A stretch of DNA of 20,301 nt from Byssochlamys sp. IMV 00236. Its lineage: Eukaryota; Ascomycota; Eurotiomycetes; Eurotiales; Thermoascaceae. Positions 8,543-18,331 of the stretch are shown here, one piece after another. Position 1 is the stretch's first letter, and every line of letters starts with the position of its first letter. The translations under genes were made by a program, and so were the position numbers. The stretch lies in assembly GCA_001931875.2 (NCBI GenBank), contig MSJH02000097.1:1-20301 (forward strand). Reading direction: 5' to 3'. The notes beneath the pieces were generated by a model. It was given only the letters and a program-made list of their open reading frames with translations, was not told the DNA's origin and made no database searches.

Positions 8543-9251
8543 TTAGCTACTTTGTTCATGTACTTTAACAAATTTCACTTTAACAGCTGCTTTACTTATT
8601 TCTTCCAAATCAAATCCATAAACCATCGCTTTGATTGCACCGTCCTTGTTTTTATGTAGTGCTCAAGGGTAATTAAACAAGAGTATTTTTGTAGTGTATA
8701 CTTTATTATCAACAATATTCATACCATATATTATACAAGATGATTCTCCATGAATTGAGCCATTAGTTCAATGACAGTCTTCATTTTCGTTGAAGGTGTA
8801 TATAACATACGTTTGAGCACAGTGTTTAAGTGGACCATGGTGGTGAGGTTGAGATAATTATGGCATATTTTAGAGGAAATAGTCAATGATTGGCGTGTAA
8901 ACTCCCCAGTGATGACATCCGAATCTTCAGAGTTGATATTCGTATGATTCAGCCTTCTTCAGACGCACCACAGCAGCCTTCTGGTTATGAACCTATATGA
9001 TTAGCCAATAGCTGTAATGGTTTTTACATAGAATATTATGCTGCTTGCTTGCCTTTTTGGTATTATCATTTAATGATTTTACATCCCTATTCACTCCCTT
9101 CAACAACTAATTTGAATCTGCTGCTTAGCTGATCTACAGTGACACCGATTAATTTCGAGTAGTTCTTGGCATACACCATTGCGCACGCTTGTAATATAGT
9201 CAGAGCAACACAAATAAGAAGTACAGATATGGCAATGAATCTTTGTATAAT
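8543..9251 (-). pseudogene. Fragmented unrecognised coding region
   Basis: Several minus-strand blocks read like protein but are separated by stops and frame changes. 9251-9087 gives a hydrophobic helix (FIAISVLLICVALTILQACA) followed by MVYAKNYSKLIGVTVDQLSS. 8992-8935 gives VHNQKAAVVRLKKAESYEYQ after a possible acceptor. 8937-8731 continues in another frame (INSEDSDVITGEFTRQSLTI, HLNTVLKRMLYTPSTKMKT, ELMAQFMENHL). 8656-8543 gives DGAIKAMVYGFDLEEISKAA and ends at a stop. Composition is clearly coding-like and all blocks are colinear on one strand, so I take them as one dead gene. Its family is unknown to me, and it may be part of the same dead locus as the remnant at 6493-7505. Confidence 0.45.
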
Positions 9252-9779
9252 CTATTTATTGTGAAAAAAGAAAGGAAACTCATTATTACAAACAACATCA
9301 TTTTATATGTAAACAAGAGTGTTACCTGAACCAATCATGACCAATTATCATCGGCATATGATAATGGAGCTCCTCGTGGTCAATCTGTTTGTATTATTCT
9401 TTCTTGGAGTAAGTTCATACGATTAAGCGTTTATAAGATAAATGCGGCAATGTTATCTACTCATTGAATAGTGCGCGTTTTCAAGGGAACAAAAAAAAGG
9501 GGGTACTATGAAATGACTACTTATGATGAACTTGGCTATATCAATTTTATCCTTTTGTGAAGACACTTGGCTAGTAAGACTTTGGCTAATAGTTTCTGAA
9601 TAAAGTACAGAAATAAATATAGAATAATTTATACCTATTTTTGGAATAATTAACCCATTTTGGTCATGTAACTGACCCGGACTGCTCTAATGCCAAGCAA
9701 AACAGAAATAACTTTATTTGCGTAAAGTTAACAGCTATAAATACGCGTTTCCCCTTTTCATAAAACGTCAATAGTCATC
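9252..9779. other. Upstream region of the chitin deacetylase gene
   Basis: No convincing coding sequence. The last 50 bp hold a clear TATA box. A minus-strand piece near 9340-9395 (HEELHYHMPMIIGHDWF) may be an outer part of the decayed gene to the left. Confidence 0.45.
9736..9743 (+). promoter_or_regulatory. TATA box of the chitin deacetylase gene
   Basis: TATAAATA lies 44 bp before the ATG at 9780, followed by a pyrimidine-rich start region (CCCCTTTTC). A strong TATA element suggests regulated rather than constitutive expression. Confidence 0.65.
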
Positions 9780-11113
9780 ATGGTATCTCATCTCGCAGCT
9801 ATAATAACCGCAATTGCTACTGTTGCTACCATTAAAGTATCAGCTCAAGCTGATTACTGGCAATCATTCAAAACACAAGTAAATCCTGCAAACATTAGCA
9901 TTCCAAGTATTGCGCAAACAACAAGTCTGGAACCGTCTGTAGAATGCACTTACTATAACCCTGATCCTGCATACATTAGCATTAATGCTTCTGAATTTCC
10001 TACTATTTGGCAAGTAGCTACTACCAATGGCATGGCATCAAGCAGTGAGTTCCTCGATCTCTATAATTTAATTGATTGGAACAGTGCACCCAATATTCAG
10101 CCTCGTAAAAAGAACCCAGATGGCTCTCTTGATTTCACAGGTTATCCTAGCTCTGACCCTGACTGTTGGTGGTCGTCATCGCTCTGTACTACTCCAAAGC
10201 ATCCTGGAATCAATGAAGATATTGTCGCATGCAATGAACCCGAAACTTGGGGGCTGACTTATGATGATGGGCCCAATTGCTCTCATAATGTATTCTATGA
10301 TTATCTTCGAGAACATGATTACAAGGCAACCATGTTTTATATCGGTTCGAATGTCATTGATTGGCCATATGGTGCTATGCGAGGCATGCAAGACGGGCAT
10401 CATATTGGTGCCCATACTTGGTCTCATGAGTACACAACTACCCTCACAAATCAAGAGGTGCTTGCAGAATTCTATTATACGCAAAAGGCCATCAAACTTG
10501 CCACTGGTGTAACCCCTCGCTATTGGCGTCCTGTAAGTTTCATTCGAATCTCAACACATTGTAAACTCATTTGCGTTTCTAGCCTTATGGTGACGTTGAT
10601 GACCGTGTTCGGTGGATTGCTAGTCAGTTGGGACTTACTGCTGTCATTTGGAACCTTGACACTGATGATTGGGCAGCCGGAGATACAGCGACAATGCAAC
10701 AGATTCAGAACAATTATGACGCTTTTATTGAAATGGGAACCAATGGTACCTTTAAGGATACAGGAAACATTGTATTGACTCATGAAATCAGTAATGATTC
10801 GATGACCTTGGCGGTCAATAACCTAGCTAGGATATCAAGCGCCTATAAGAACATAATGAATGTAGCCACATGTATGAACATCTCAAACCCATACTTTGAA
10901 GACTTTATATATCAACCTTTGGCAAATGGAAGCTTAGGAAACCAAACCAATACGCCTATGCCTTCTGGTAAAACCAACTCGAGTACAATCAGTAGACCTT
11001 CGCCTAAGCAAGCTGCAGTTCAAAAAAGTTCTGCCAACGCCATTGAGCCTCATGTGTTTCCCTTTATGGTAGCCTTGATGTTCATCTTGGCTGGGTTTTT
11101 ACTTGATTGTTAA
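9780..11113 (+). CDS. Chitin deacetylase (NodB-type polysaccharide deacetylase), GPI-anchored
   Basis: Removes acetyl groups from nascent chitin to give chitosan, a major wall polymer in Mucorales (carbohydrate esterase family 4). Exons 9780-10532 and 10583-11113 (50-bp intron, phase 0) give 427 aa. Residues 1 to about 22 form a signal peptide (VSHLAAIITAIATVATIKVSA). The five NodB motifs are present: TYDDGP (160-165, with Asp162/Asp163), HTWSHEYTT with metal-ligand His212 and His216, RPPYGD (250-255, rebuilt exactly by splicing), DTDDW (277-281) and LTHEIS with His318. Acid follows His318 as Glu instead of the more usual Asp. A Ser/Thr/Asn-rich stalk and a hydrophobic end (VFPFMVALMFILAGFLL) indicate a GPI anchor, so the enzyme should sit at the plasma membrane or wall. 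The gene appears intact. Confidence 0.95.
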
Positions 11114-11130
11114 ACGTTTGATTATGTATC

Positions 11131-11136
11131 AATAAA
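11131..11136 (+). promoter_or_regulatory. Poly(A) signal of the chitin deacetylase gene
   Basis: AATAAA lies 18 bp after the stop codon. Confidence 0.6.
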
Positions 11137-11373
11137 CAATTACGCACTATTTATATGTGTGCATGTATTAGCAGGATAATGTAAGATGTCTAAATGCTCT
11201 ATTTTAACAAATTCTTCTAAATATTAAGAGTTAATTAGACCAAAGCGTCATAGCATCTAAGGATAAAAAATTGCTTTACAAAATACAAAAGCACATTTCT
11301 CCAAAATTAAGTTGCTATACAGATCATTACGATTAAAGATATTTTATATATTTATAAAATACAAAGGCTATAA

Positions 11374-11526
11374 AGGGCTCGTGATGCTGTTGACATGTCC
11401 CACAGCCGCACGGACTGTGCTTTTGACAAAAAGCAACTTAAAGACTATAAAACAGGCAAAATACTTGCAGATATTCGTGTTGACAAGTGGAGAGATTCGG
11501 ATATCATTTGCTCGAGCATTAACTAG
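11374..11526 (+). pseudogene. Coding remnant of unknown family
   Basis: A plus-strand frame of about 50 codons ending in TAG reads like soluble protein: DAVDMSHSRTDCAFDKKQLK, then DYKTGKILADIRVDKWRDSD. It has no start codon at its beginning and no recognisable domain. It lies just beyond the 3' end of the dead transposase on the opposite strand and may come from a different element. Confidence 0.35.
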
Positions 11527-11582
11527 CACTTTTGTCGTGTTTACATAGATCACACGTCTCTTAATTCTCTATTTATTCATTC

Positions 11583-12495
11583 TCAGCTAATAGGCGACGT
11601 CAGATATTTACAGTCGTCTCCCTTATATGTTCGGGTCGTACCCTCATTTTTTTTACACCGACTGTGATCAAACCAGCGGCAGAGATAGCGTCCAAAATGA
11701 AAGTTGTATTTGCTCTCGTAGAAGGTCTGGTAACAATAACACGAGTACCTTTTTTGGACCAAGCGTTTCAAACCAAAAGTAGACTAGTCAAGAAAAAAGC
11801 AATTTGTCAGGAAGCTCATGTCTGTATTTTCCCCCAATTACGGGCCCAATTGTACCGTTATCAATCTTTTCTGGACTGTTTCTTTTGATAGAATAGAAAT
11901 TTGCTTTTTTCTATAAAAGATTGCATTCATTCCTCGTAAAGTTATAAACAGTGCTGCGCGAAACTTTAAAGATCATTGAACCGTTTCAACAAACACTTGG
12001 CCACTTCAATAACAGTCGCAGAATGGTTAGCATTAACGAGGTTGATAACAGTTGTTTTATGTTCTTCCGTTAAGATACCCTTACAACCTACTTTTTTACA
12101 GCTCTCAAATACTTTCAGGGTACACATTGTACTGATTTACCCATCTCTGTGCTGTTCGAATATGAATACTCAGCTGCTTTGCGGCAGCTGATGCACTCAT
12201 ACACTTTTCAATCTTTAGATCAAAAAACCTAGTCTTATCTTGGACAGTATACCGTACATGATCCCGTTTTGTGTGCCTCCTTCATACGGACATCTTCATC
12301 TTTTGGTTTTTCTATCAACATTGGGCGAATCAAAAAGGGCTCATTAGAAGCTACAATTTTCAAGTACTCAGTATGTGTAGCAACTGTCTCAACAATAAAT
12401 TCATTCTGATTAACAATGTAGTCCATGGGTTCAGGACTATCGTTCTCATCAACGACATTTCCATACCCATCTTCATCTAAAAATAGTGTAGTCAT
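11583..12495 (-). pseudogene. Decayed HTH/DDE transposase (Tc1/mariner-like)
   Basis: Minus-strand remnant of a fungal DDE transposase. It opens at ATG 12495 (MTTLFLDEDGYGNVVDENDS), shifts frame near 12255, and enters a homeodomain-like HTH: RYTVQDKTRFFDLKIEKCMS, SAAAKQLSIHIRTAQRWVNQ. A stop/frame change at 12105-12107 precedes a second segment (ILTEEHKTTVINLVNANHSA). A further piece resembles STVYNF, RNSPEKI. The first DDE motif block reads MSFLTNCFFLD-stop-STF, with TAG at 11784-11786 where these families have FLDES, so a residue next to the catalytic Asp is lost. Then a frame change and TRPSTRANTTFILDAISAAG, a hallmark of these transposases. At least four lesions make it inactive. I could not find terminal inverted repeats or a TA duplication. 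Confidence 0.85.
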
Positions 12496-12751
12496 TGTTA
12501 AACTGCAAGGTATGGAAAAACAAAAAGCACCTGAAAAAAAAGAAATACCATTTATATTTGTTTGAATACCAAGAATAACAGAAAGAAACCGCTGTGTACG
12601 TTGGCGTCTTGGCTGGTTGCCCGGCTATAAAGCTACACATTGTCTTCATCATCCCCCGTAGCTCTTTACAAAATAGCATGCCATCTACTGTCTTGATATG
12701 CACTACCGTCTATAAATATCGAAGACTATAGCGGTTCCCCTATCCTTCCTT

Positions 12752-12889
12752 TTAAATAAGCCTCCCATCCGTAAACCGTGCTTCCTTCAAACCAGATCGT
12801 TTTGGACTACCAGATGGCCTATAGTCTGCACTATCACTTATATCATGAACAAGAGCCATCATCATCATCTCTTCTCGGGCAGAAAATGC
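12752..12889 (-). pseudogene. Short coding remnant, probably transposon-derived
   Basis: A 45-codon minus-strand frame (AFSAREEMMMMALVHDISDS, then ADYRPSGSPKRSGLKEARFT) is preceded upstream by several stops in the same frame. Composition is that of a real protein. It lies upstream of the dead transposase; a link between them is inference. Confidence 0.3.
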
Positions 12890-13808
12890 TTAAATAGTTA
12901 TCTAGCTCTTCATAGCAGCGCTTTTACCACTTGTTCCGTGAGCTTCCCAGCCAAAGCATTTTTACCCTTGAGCCCAGAGAGGTTTCTAGATACTCTTTTA
13001 CATCGCGAACTGGCCAGGGCAAAAACGATGTACTAAAAACATCATGTGCCCTTATAGTCTTTGTATTTTATAAATAAATAAATAAAATATCTTTAATCAT
13101 AATGATCTATATAGCGGTATTTTGATAGGATCACAAGATTTGTGTGAGTGCTCGGTTGTACTATTTGTCTCTTGGTTTGCCAGTCCGATAGTGACAGATA
13201 TGTGGTAGTAAATAGACGCTGCTTTCATTTTGCTTAGTAATTATAATTGATAATAACGCAATTCGATATACAATGTTTAATTTTTTAACTGCTTTTGCAT
13301 TCATAGCTAAATGAGATTCATGTATTTATTTTGTTGCCATACGATTGAATACGAAATATAAAAGTACGCTAATATACATATCAAAGGTTTTTATAGACAA
13401 CACTACTTCTTCACATCGTAAAGTATCGTTGTGCAACATGCTTACACAATGCCGTCGCTGTTTGTAATACAAGTCTGTTCTCACAGTTCAGGGCCACTTC
13501 TTATCTTTTTTGTGGTTAACTAACTCAGCTGTTACTCTCTATAGATCTCTTACATTGTTTACATAGAGCAATTAAAGTTAATTACCATAACAAATGCACC
13601 AAAATAAATATCCAAAGTAACACAAATAAAGACAACAGTTTGTTGCTTTTAAATTATACTTGTATCCGTTGCTATGAACAATAAACTCATTCTGCGAGTG
13701 ACTTGTGCAAGATGCTGTATTTGAATTTCCAAGGCATTTATTTAATTGACGCATTTGCTTTTTTTTTTTTTCTGTTTCTCTCTTTCTTTTTGCATATCCA
13801 ACTTCAAT
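12890..13808. other. Intergenic region upstream of the MFS gene
   Basis: AT-rich, with several short open frames (less than 65 codons) but none with a recognisable motif. A T-rich block at 13756-13772 lies just before the MFS transporter start and is typical of leaders in this window. No tRNA or other RNA gene was recognised. Confidence 0.45.
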
Positions 13809-15820
13809 ATGACCACAACAGAAGTGGAACCAACGGAAAGATCTCCATTGCTGAAGCATCAAAATGAAATAAGAAACAGCAAATATCCCATACTTGAAGA
13901 TGACACAGGCGATAGAGTTACCGTTGTCACAAGCCCCAACAGCCCTTTACAAAAGTCACCAAGTGCTGAAGAGATATTAGAAAGAAGATTGAATGGAGCG
14001 CCTCGGTGGACAATTTTTTTAGGGTAAAAAGGAGTAGCAATATACTTTTGCTTGAGTATGTAACTAGGTTACATGAATAGTTTATGGGTAGGCGTTGCCT
14101 TGGCTTCACTGGATGCATCTATTGTAGCAACCATCTATCCACAAGTTGGTACTGAATTTAAAAGGTAAATCGGATCCGTTTATTCAATAATCTCGTAATA
14201 ACCTTTCATTTAGATCAAATGAAGTAGTTTGGATAGCAACAGCATATATGTTGAGTTATACAGCTCTACAACCGTTGTGTAAGCAGAACCATCAGACTAT
14301 ATATTTGTTCTTGTCTTAACCTTTTAAAACTGTAGACGGTCGTATTTCGGATGCATTTGGTAGAAGAACGTCGTTGCTGTTTGCTACAGCTGTCTTTTTT
14401 ATTGGCTCTGCCATGTGCGGTGCATCCTCCACACTGTGGATGCTGGTTGTCTCCCGTGGTATTGCCGGGATTGGCGGAGGAGGCATGAATACTATATCCG
14501 CTGTGATCACTAGCGACTTGGTTTCTTTAAGAGAAAGAGGAAAATACCAAGGTTATGCCAACATTGCTTATGGGGTAAGCTATCAGATATACGTCGCCTG
14601 AGCCTTGAAAAACTAACTTGCAGAGTAGCTTGGTTCTGTTGTCGGAGCACCTTTGGGTGGCTTGATCACGGATAAGCTGAGCTGGAGATACTGTTTTTAC
14701 ATCAACTTGCCTCTTTTAGTAGTTTCACTTTATGTTGCTATCTATTTACTTACGGACTACAACTTGGAGGAACAAGAAGAAAAGTCATTTATCAAAAAGC
14801 TCAAAAATATCGATTATATGGGCGCATCTGCCGTTGTATCATCTGTTGTTTGCTTTCTACTGGCCACTTCCATGGGTGGAAACTCCCGCCCCTGGAGTGA
14901 TCCGCTAGTATATGGGCTGCTTATTGCTTCTGTTGTACTCGGCGTTATCTTTTGCTTGGTTGAAAAGTACATTGCACGCAATCCACTGATGCCATGGCAA
15001 ATCATTTCAAGTCGTACTCCATTAGCCTGTGCCTTGAGCAACTTCTTTGTTATCATGGGATCTTTTGCTACGACTTATACCGCTCCTCTATTCTTCCAAG
15101 GCGTCCTAGGCTATACTCCTTCTCAAGCTGGTCTTTTCTTTTTGCCTAAAGTGACGGCTATGTCTATTGGATCTCTGTCCTCTGGTTTTTGGATGGCGCG
15201 TACAGGAGAATACCGCAAATTTATCATTGTAACATCCTTTATAGCAGCATTGTCTATGATAGGCACTAGTACTTGGACACACGATACATCATTTTCATTC
15301 ATCATTATCTGTTTAATCCTCGATGGATTTTCTTCTGGAGCTATTATTACTTCTACCCTTGTAGCTATGCTCTCCTGTGTGGGCAGTGGAGGTAACAAAA
15401 AAGAGAAGCAGTTACGATAAATAGATCTAACAACGTTTATAGAAATGGCAACGATTACATCTGTTTCTTATCTATTCCGTTCAACAGGCGGTGTTGTCGG
15501 TGTATCAGTCACATCAGCTATCTTCCAAGGATTAGTGAAGAAGATATTGACAGAGAGAATAAAGGGACCTGATGCTGAAAAGGTACACAAGTATATGTTC
15601 CTCCATGTATGACTAATATTTTTTTCAGATTATTGATATTGCCCGAAAATCCATGACAGAGGTTAGAGACCTTCTTTCTCCAGAAGCATTGGCAATCGTA
15701 TTAGATACCTTTGAAATTGCTGTACAGTATTCCTTTTATTTTTGTGTCGTCGTATCCATTTTTACTGTTATAGCATCACTATTTATACAGCAGTTTACTC
15801 TTCATGCTCGTATAAAATAA
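13809..15820 (+). CDS. MFS transporter, DHA2 family, VBA/Fnx1-like
   Basis: Multi-spanning proton-coupled transporter of the drug:H+ antiporter-2 group; nearest functional guess is a vacuolar basic amino acid transporter or multidrug exporter. Seven exons: 13809-14023, 14081-14164, 14214-14278, 14336-14574, 14629-15391, 15443-15582, 15629-15820, giving 565 aa, typical for 14-helix members. The N-terminal ~65 residues are cytosolic and start MTTTEVEPTERSPLL, an acidic dileucine-like patch (ERSPLL) that in vacuolar transporters can act as a sorting signal. Motifs seen: LDASIVATIYPQVGTEF (motif D1, helix 1), GRISDAFGRRTS (motif A, loop 2-3), GIAGIGGGGMNT (helix 4), GSVVGAPLGGLI with SWRYCFYINLP (motif C, helix 5). 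Intron 4 uses the second of two nearby AGs (14628), because the first would bring a stop in frame. Substrate cannot be told from sequence. Confidence 0.92.
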
Positions 15821-15867
15821 TATCATTCAGTCACGCGCCTTTGATAGGTAAAAAGCTATCTATGATC

Positions 15868-15873
15868 AATAAA
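15868..15873 (+). promoter_or_regulatory. Poly(A) signal of the MFS transporter gene
   Basis: AATAAA lies 47 bp after the stop, in the 147-bp gap between this gene and the convergent MPP alpha gene. Confidence 0.5.
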
Positions 15874-15967
15874 TTATATCCATTTTAATATAACAGTCGG
15901 TTGACTGTTGAAAAAGAAAGAAAAAAAGGTCCTTTTTACAATAATGTACACAAGGTTCTATAAAACT

Positions 15968-17743
15968 TTATTTCCCACTTCCAAGTCCATACTTATCTAT
16001 AATCTTATTAAAGTCTCTTACGCCTGTAAGATTACCTTGAGCGACTACAGTGGCTCTACCAGTTCCACCACTAGTGACACTAGTAGCGCCTCGCACAACC
16101 CTGCTGGCTACTCTTCTTAATTCATTGATATCGACTTTATCAATATTCGACAGCATCTCATCGATACCTGTCTTCTTTCCGTGTACTTGCACTTGTCTAC
16201 CAAGATCTTCCAGTTGCACCATTCGACTTTCCAGGTTCATCAGTAAGGAGCTCTTCAATTGATTCTTTGCACGATTCAATTCGACTTCTGTAACGCCCAA
16301 TCTACCGACATCGCCTCTAGCCACAATATCTAATTCACGACAGATGACTTCAAACAGAGCGTTTGTGTATTCGGGTTGACAAGATCCGGAAATTCCAAAT
16401 AATCCAGAATCAGTGTAGCAGTGGTTGAATGCCTGGCATGATTCGACCCAGTAATGTTGGTTCAAAACGTTGGTGAAGAGACGAGAGTACATTCCTTTGC
16501 CTGGTCCGCCTGCAGAGAAGGAGCCACCTCCGCCCAAAAGGATCTGAAGCGTAGTAAGTGCATAGATATCAGGATCATCAATCGATACACCTTCAAATGC
16601 AACATAGACGTGATTCAATGGAGTATCATATCCAATTTCCAGCATTTGTGTGCCACCAGTATATTGAGCAGGTTGTGTTGCAATATCGAAAAGGGATTGA
16701 GATTTAGCTGAACTTAATTTTGTGTTGAGCAGCGACTTCACAAAGGATTTGCTGCTACTATTGTCCTGACTCTGGGATTTATTCGCTTGCTTCTTTAAAG
16801 CTTCCAAATGCGTCATGACTGAATCCAAATTCTCTTCTGATTGAGGAATATCCCCGAAATACTTGACAGCAAGGTCAACCACCTTGTCATGTTCAGCACC
16901 GCAAGCAGCAATGACCATACGCTCAGGTCTGTACCATGCATTTCTGTATTCATGAATAAGTTCTGGAGTCATCTGTTGTAGGTTCTCTGGTGGGCAAAGT
17001 AATGGGTTTCCAAGAGTGTTTCCCTGATACGCAACTGTGTGTAAAATCTCTGGCAAGATCATATCGGGCTTTGACCAAATCTCTTCAATTTCATAAAGAG
17101 CAGTTTGACGCTGTTCTTCAACTTCGGCCATATCAATCGTAGGGTGACAGACAACATCCGAAAAAAGAGATAAAACCCGACCAAGATCTTGAGAAAAGAT
17201 AGCAGACTGGTACATGATGGACTCACGAGAAGAAGAGCACATGATGTTGCCGCCTAGAGATTCTAATTCTGCTACTACTTCATCAGCTGATCTGTTCTTG
17301 GTACTCTTTATATACGATTGGGTTAGTCAACGGACAATAGTATTATTTGTTGTTCATACCTTGAAAGCTAATCTATCTAGAATATGGCTAACACCTCTTG
17401 TTTTCGCAGTCTCATATCGACTGCCAGCATCCACGTATACTCCTACTGCGCTAAAGTGTCCAGGGGTGTTTTCAGAAGCAATGCGTATACCGTTAGGAAG
17501 GGTTGTGACTTTACAGAGACCTGTAGAAGCCTTTGAATATTCTTGAACTATGGTTGGAAATCCATTGACTAATCCTTGCTGTAATCGGTTGTCAGTAACT
17601 TTTAACACACGTTATATATTTAAATGGAATACCTCTGATCCAGAGTTGACAGTTGATTCATTTCGCTTAAGGACCGAGGAAATGGCCTTTTTATAAAAGC
17701 CTAAAGAAGATCTTGAAGTGCTGCTTAAAAGACGGGAAGCCAT
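15968..17743 (-). CDS. MAS2: Mitochondrial processing peptidase alpha subunit
   Basis: Non-catalytic subunit of the matrix peptidase that removes presequences from imported proteins. Exons 17743-17633, 17578-17360 and 17305-15968 give 555 aa. The N-terminus (MASRLLSSTSRSSLGFYKKA) is a typical Arg/Ser presequence. Exon 2 begins at CAAGGA because only the acceptor after CTGAC...TTACAG keeps frame. The M16-type site is degenerate: SHILDRLAFK stands where the beta subunit has HxxEH, which marks the alpha subunit. The flexible Gly-rich substrate loop is intact at about residues 368-381 (GGGGSFSAGGPGKGMYSRL). A Ser/Lys/Gln-rich insert at about 281-320 lies between the two halves. The TAA stop overlaps AATAAA on the coding strand. 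The gene is convergent with the MFS transporter. Confidence 0.96.
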
Positions 17744-18331
17744 GAAAAAGAAAAAGGGGGATTAGGGGGAATAGACGCTTTTATTTAATACTCAGATTAC
17801 CACTTTATTCAGAAAATGATAGAGAGCCCATCAGAAGCAAAAGAATGAGATATAAAAGAGCTGTTTAGTAATTCAGTTATTACATTGATATTAAAGACTT
17901 ACATTATAAAAAAAAAGCAAGAAAAGTGAGTAAACTTGTAAAAGAGATTATTAATACTTTATCCGAACTTTTTGATGGAAGAAACGATTTGAAGAACCTG
18001 ATAACAAGTTGGAAAATGTGTTTTATCTTACTTTATTAAGCCTTAATGAATGTTTAATCATCTGTATAAAATCACTGAGTTGCATAAAAATACAAAAGGA
18101 ATCCATTAAAGTCAACACATTTGACAAACTGAAAAAAATTACTATTCTTTTTGACATTTTATGGCGCAGATAACTGCATGGGGTTTTTTCTTTACTATTT
18201 CCTTTAACACGTAATGTTTATGCTTTATAGTAAATATAGTAGTGCCTTAAAGGGGCTTTTAAGCAATAAAAAGAGACAAAGAGGCGTCAACTTCAATACA
18301 TACTTGATGAGTTAGGAATCGATCGATTCTT
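17744..18331. other. Intergenic region between MPP alpha and the cyclin-box gene
   Basis: 588 bp of AT-rich DNA that must hold the MPP alpha promoter and the 3' UTR of the cyclin-box gene, both on the minus strand. No ORF, RNA gene or repeat stands out. Confidence 0.5.

Noticed and set aside
10330..10360. GGTTCGAAT resembling a tRNA B box
   Set aside because: It lies inside the chitin deacetylase coding exon and has no matching A box or cloverleaf arms.
12845..13036. Plus-strand ORF with a His run (HHHH)
   Set aside because: No conserved motif; the opposite strand carries the better coding-like remnant.
13090..13235. Minus-strand ATG frame of 44 codons (MKAASIYYHISVTIGLANQE)
   Set aside because: Short, isolated, no recognisable family; length is within chance expectation.
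17579..17608. Alternative exon 2 start of MPP alpha including VTDNRLQ
   Set aside because: Using the upstream AG breaks the frame from exon 1; the acceptor TTACAG at 17579 keeps phase and has a CTGAC branch site at the right distance.
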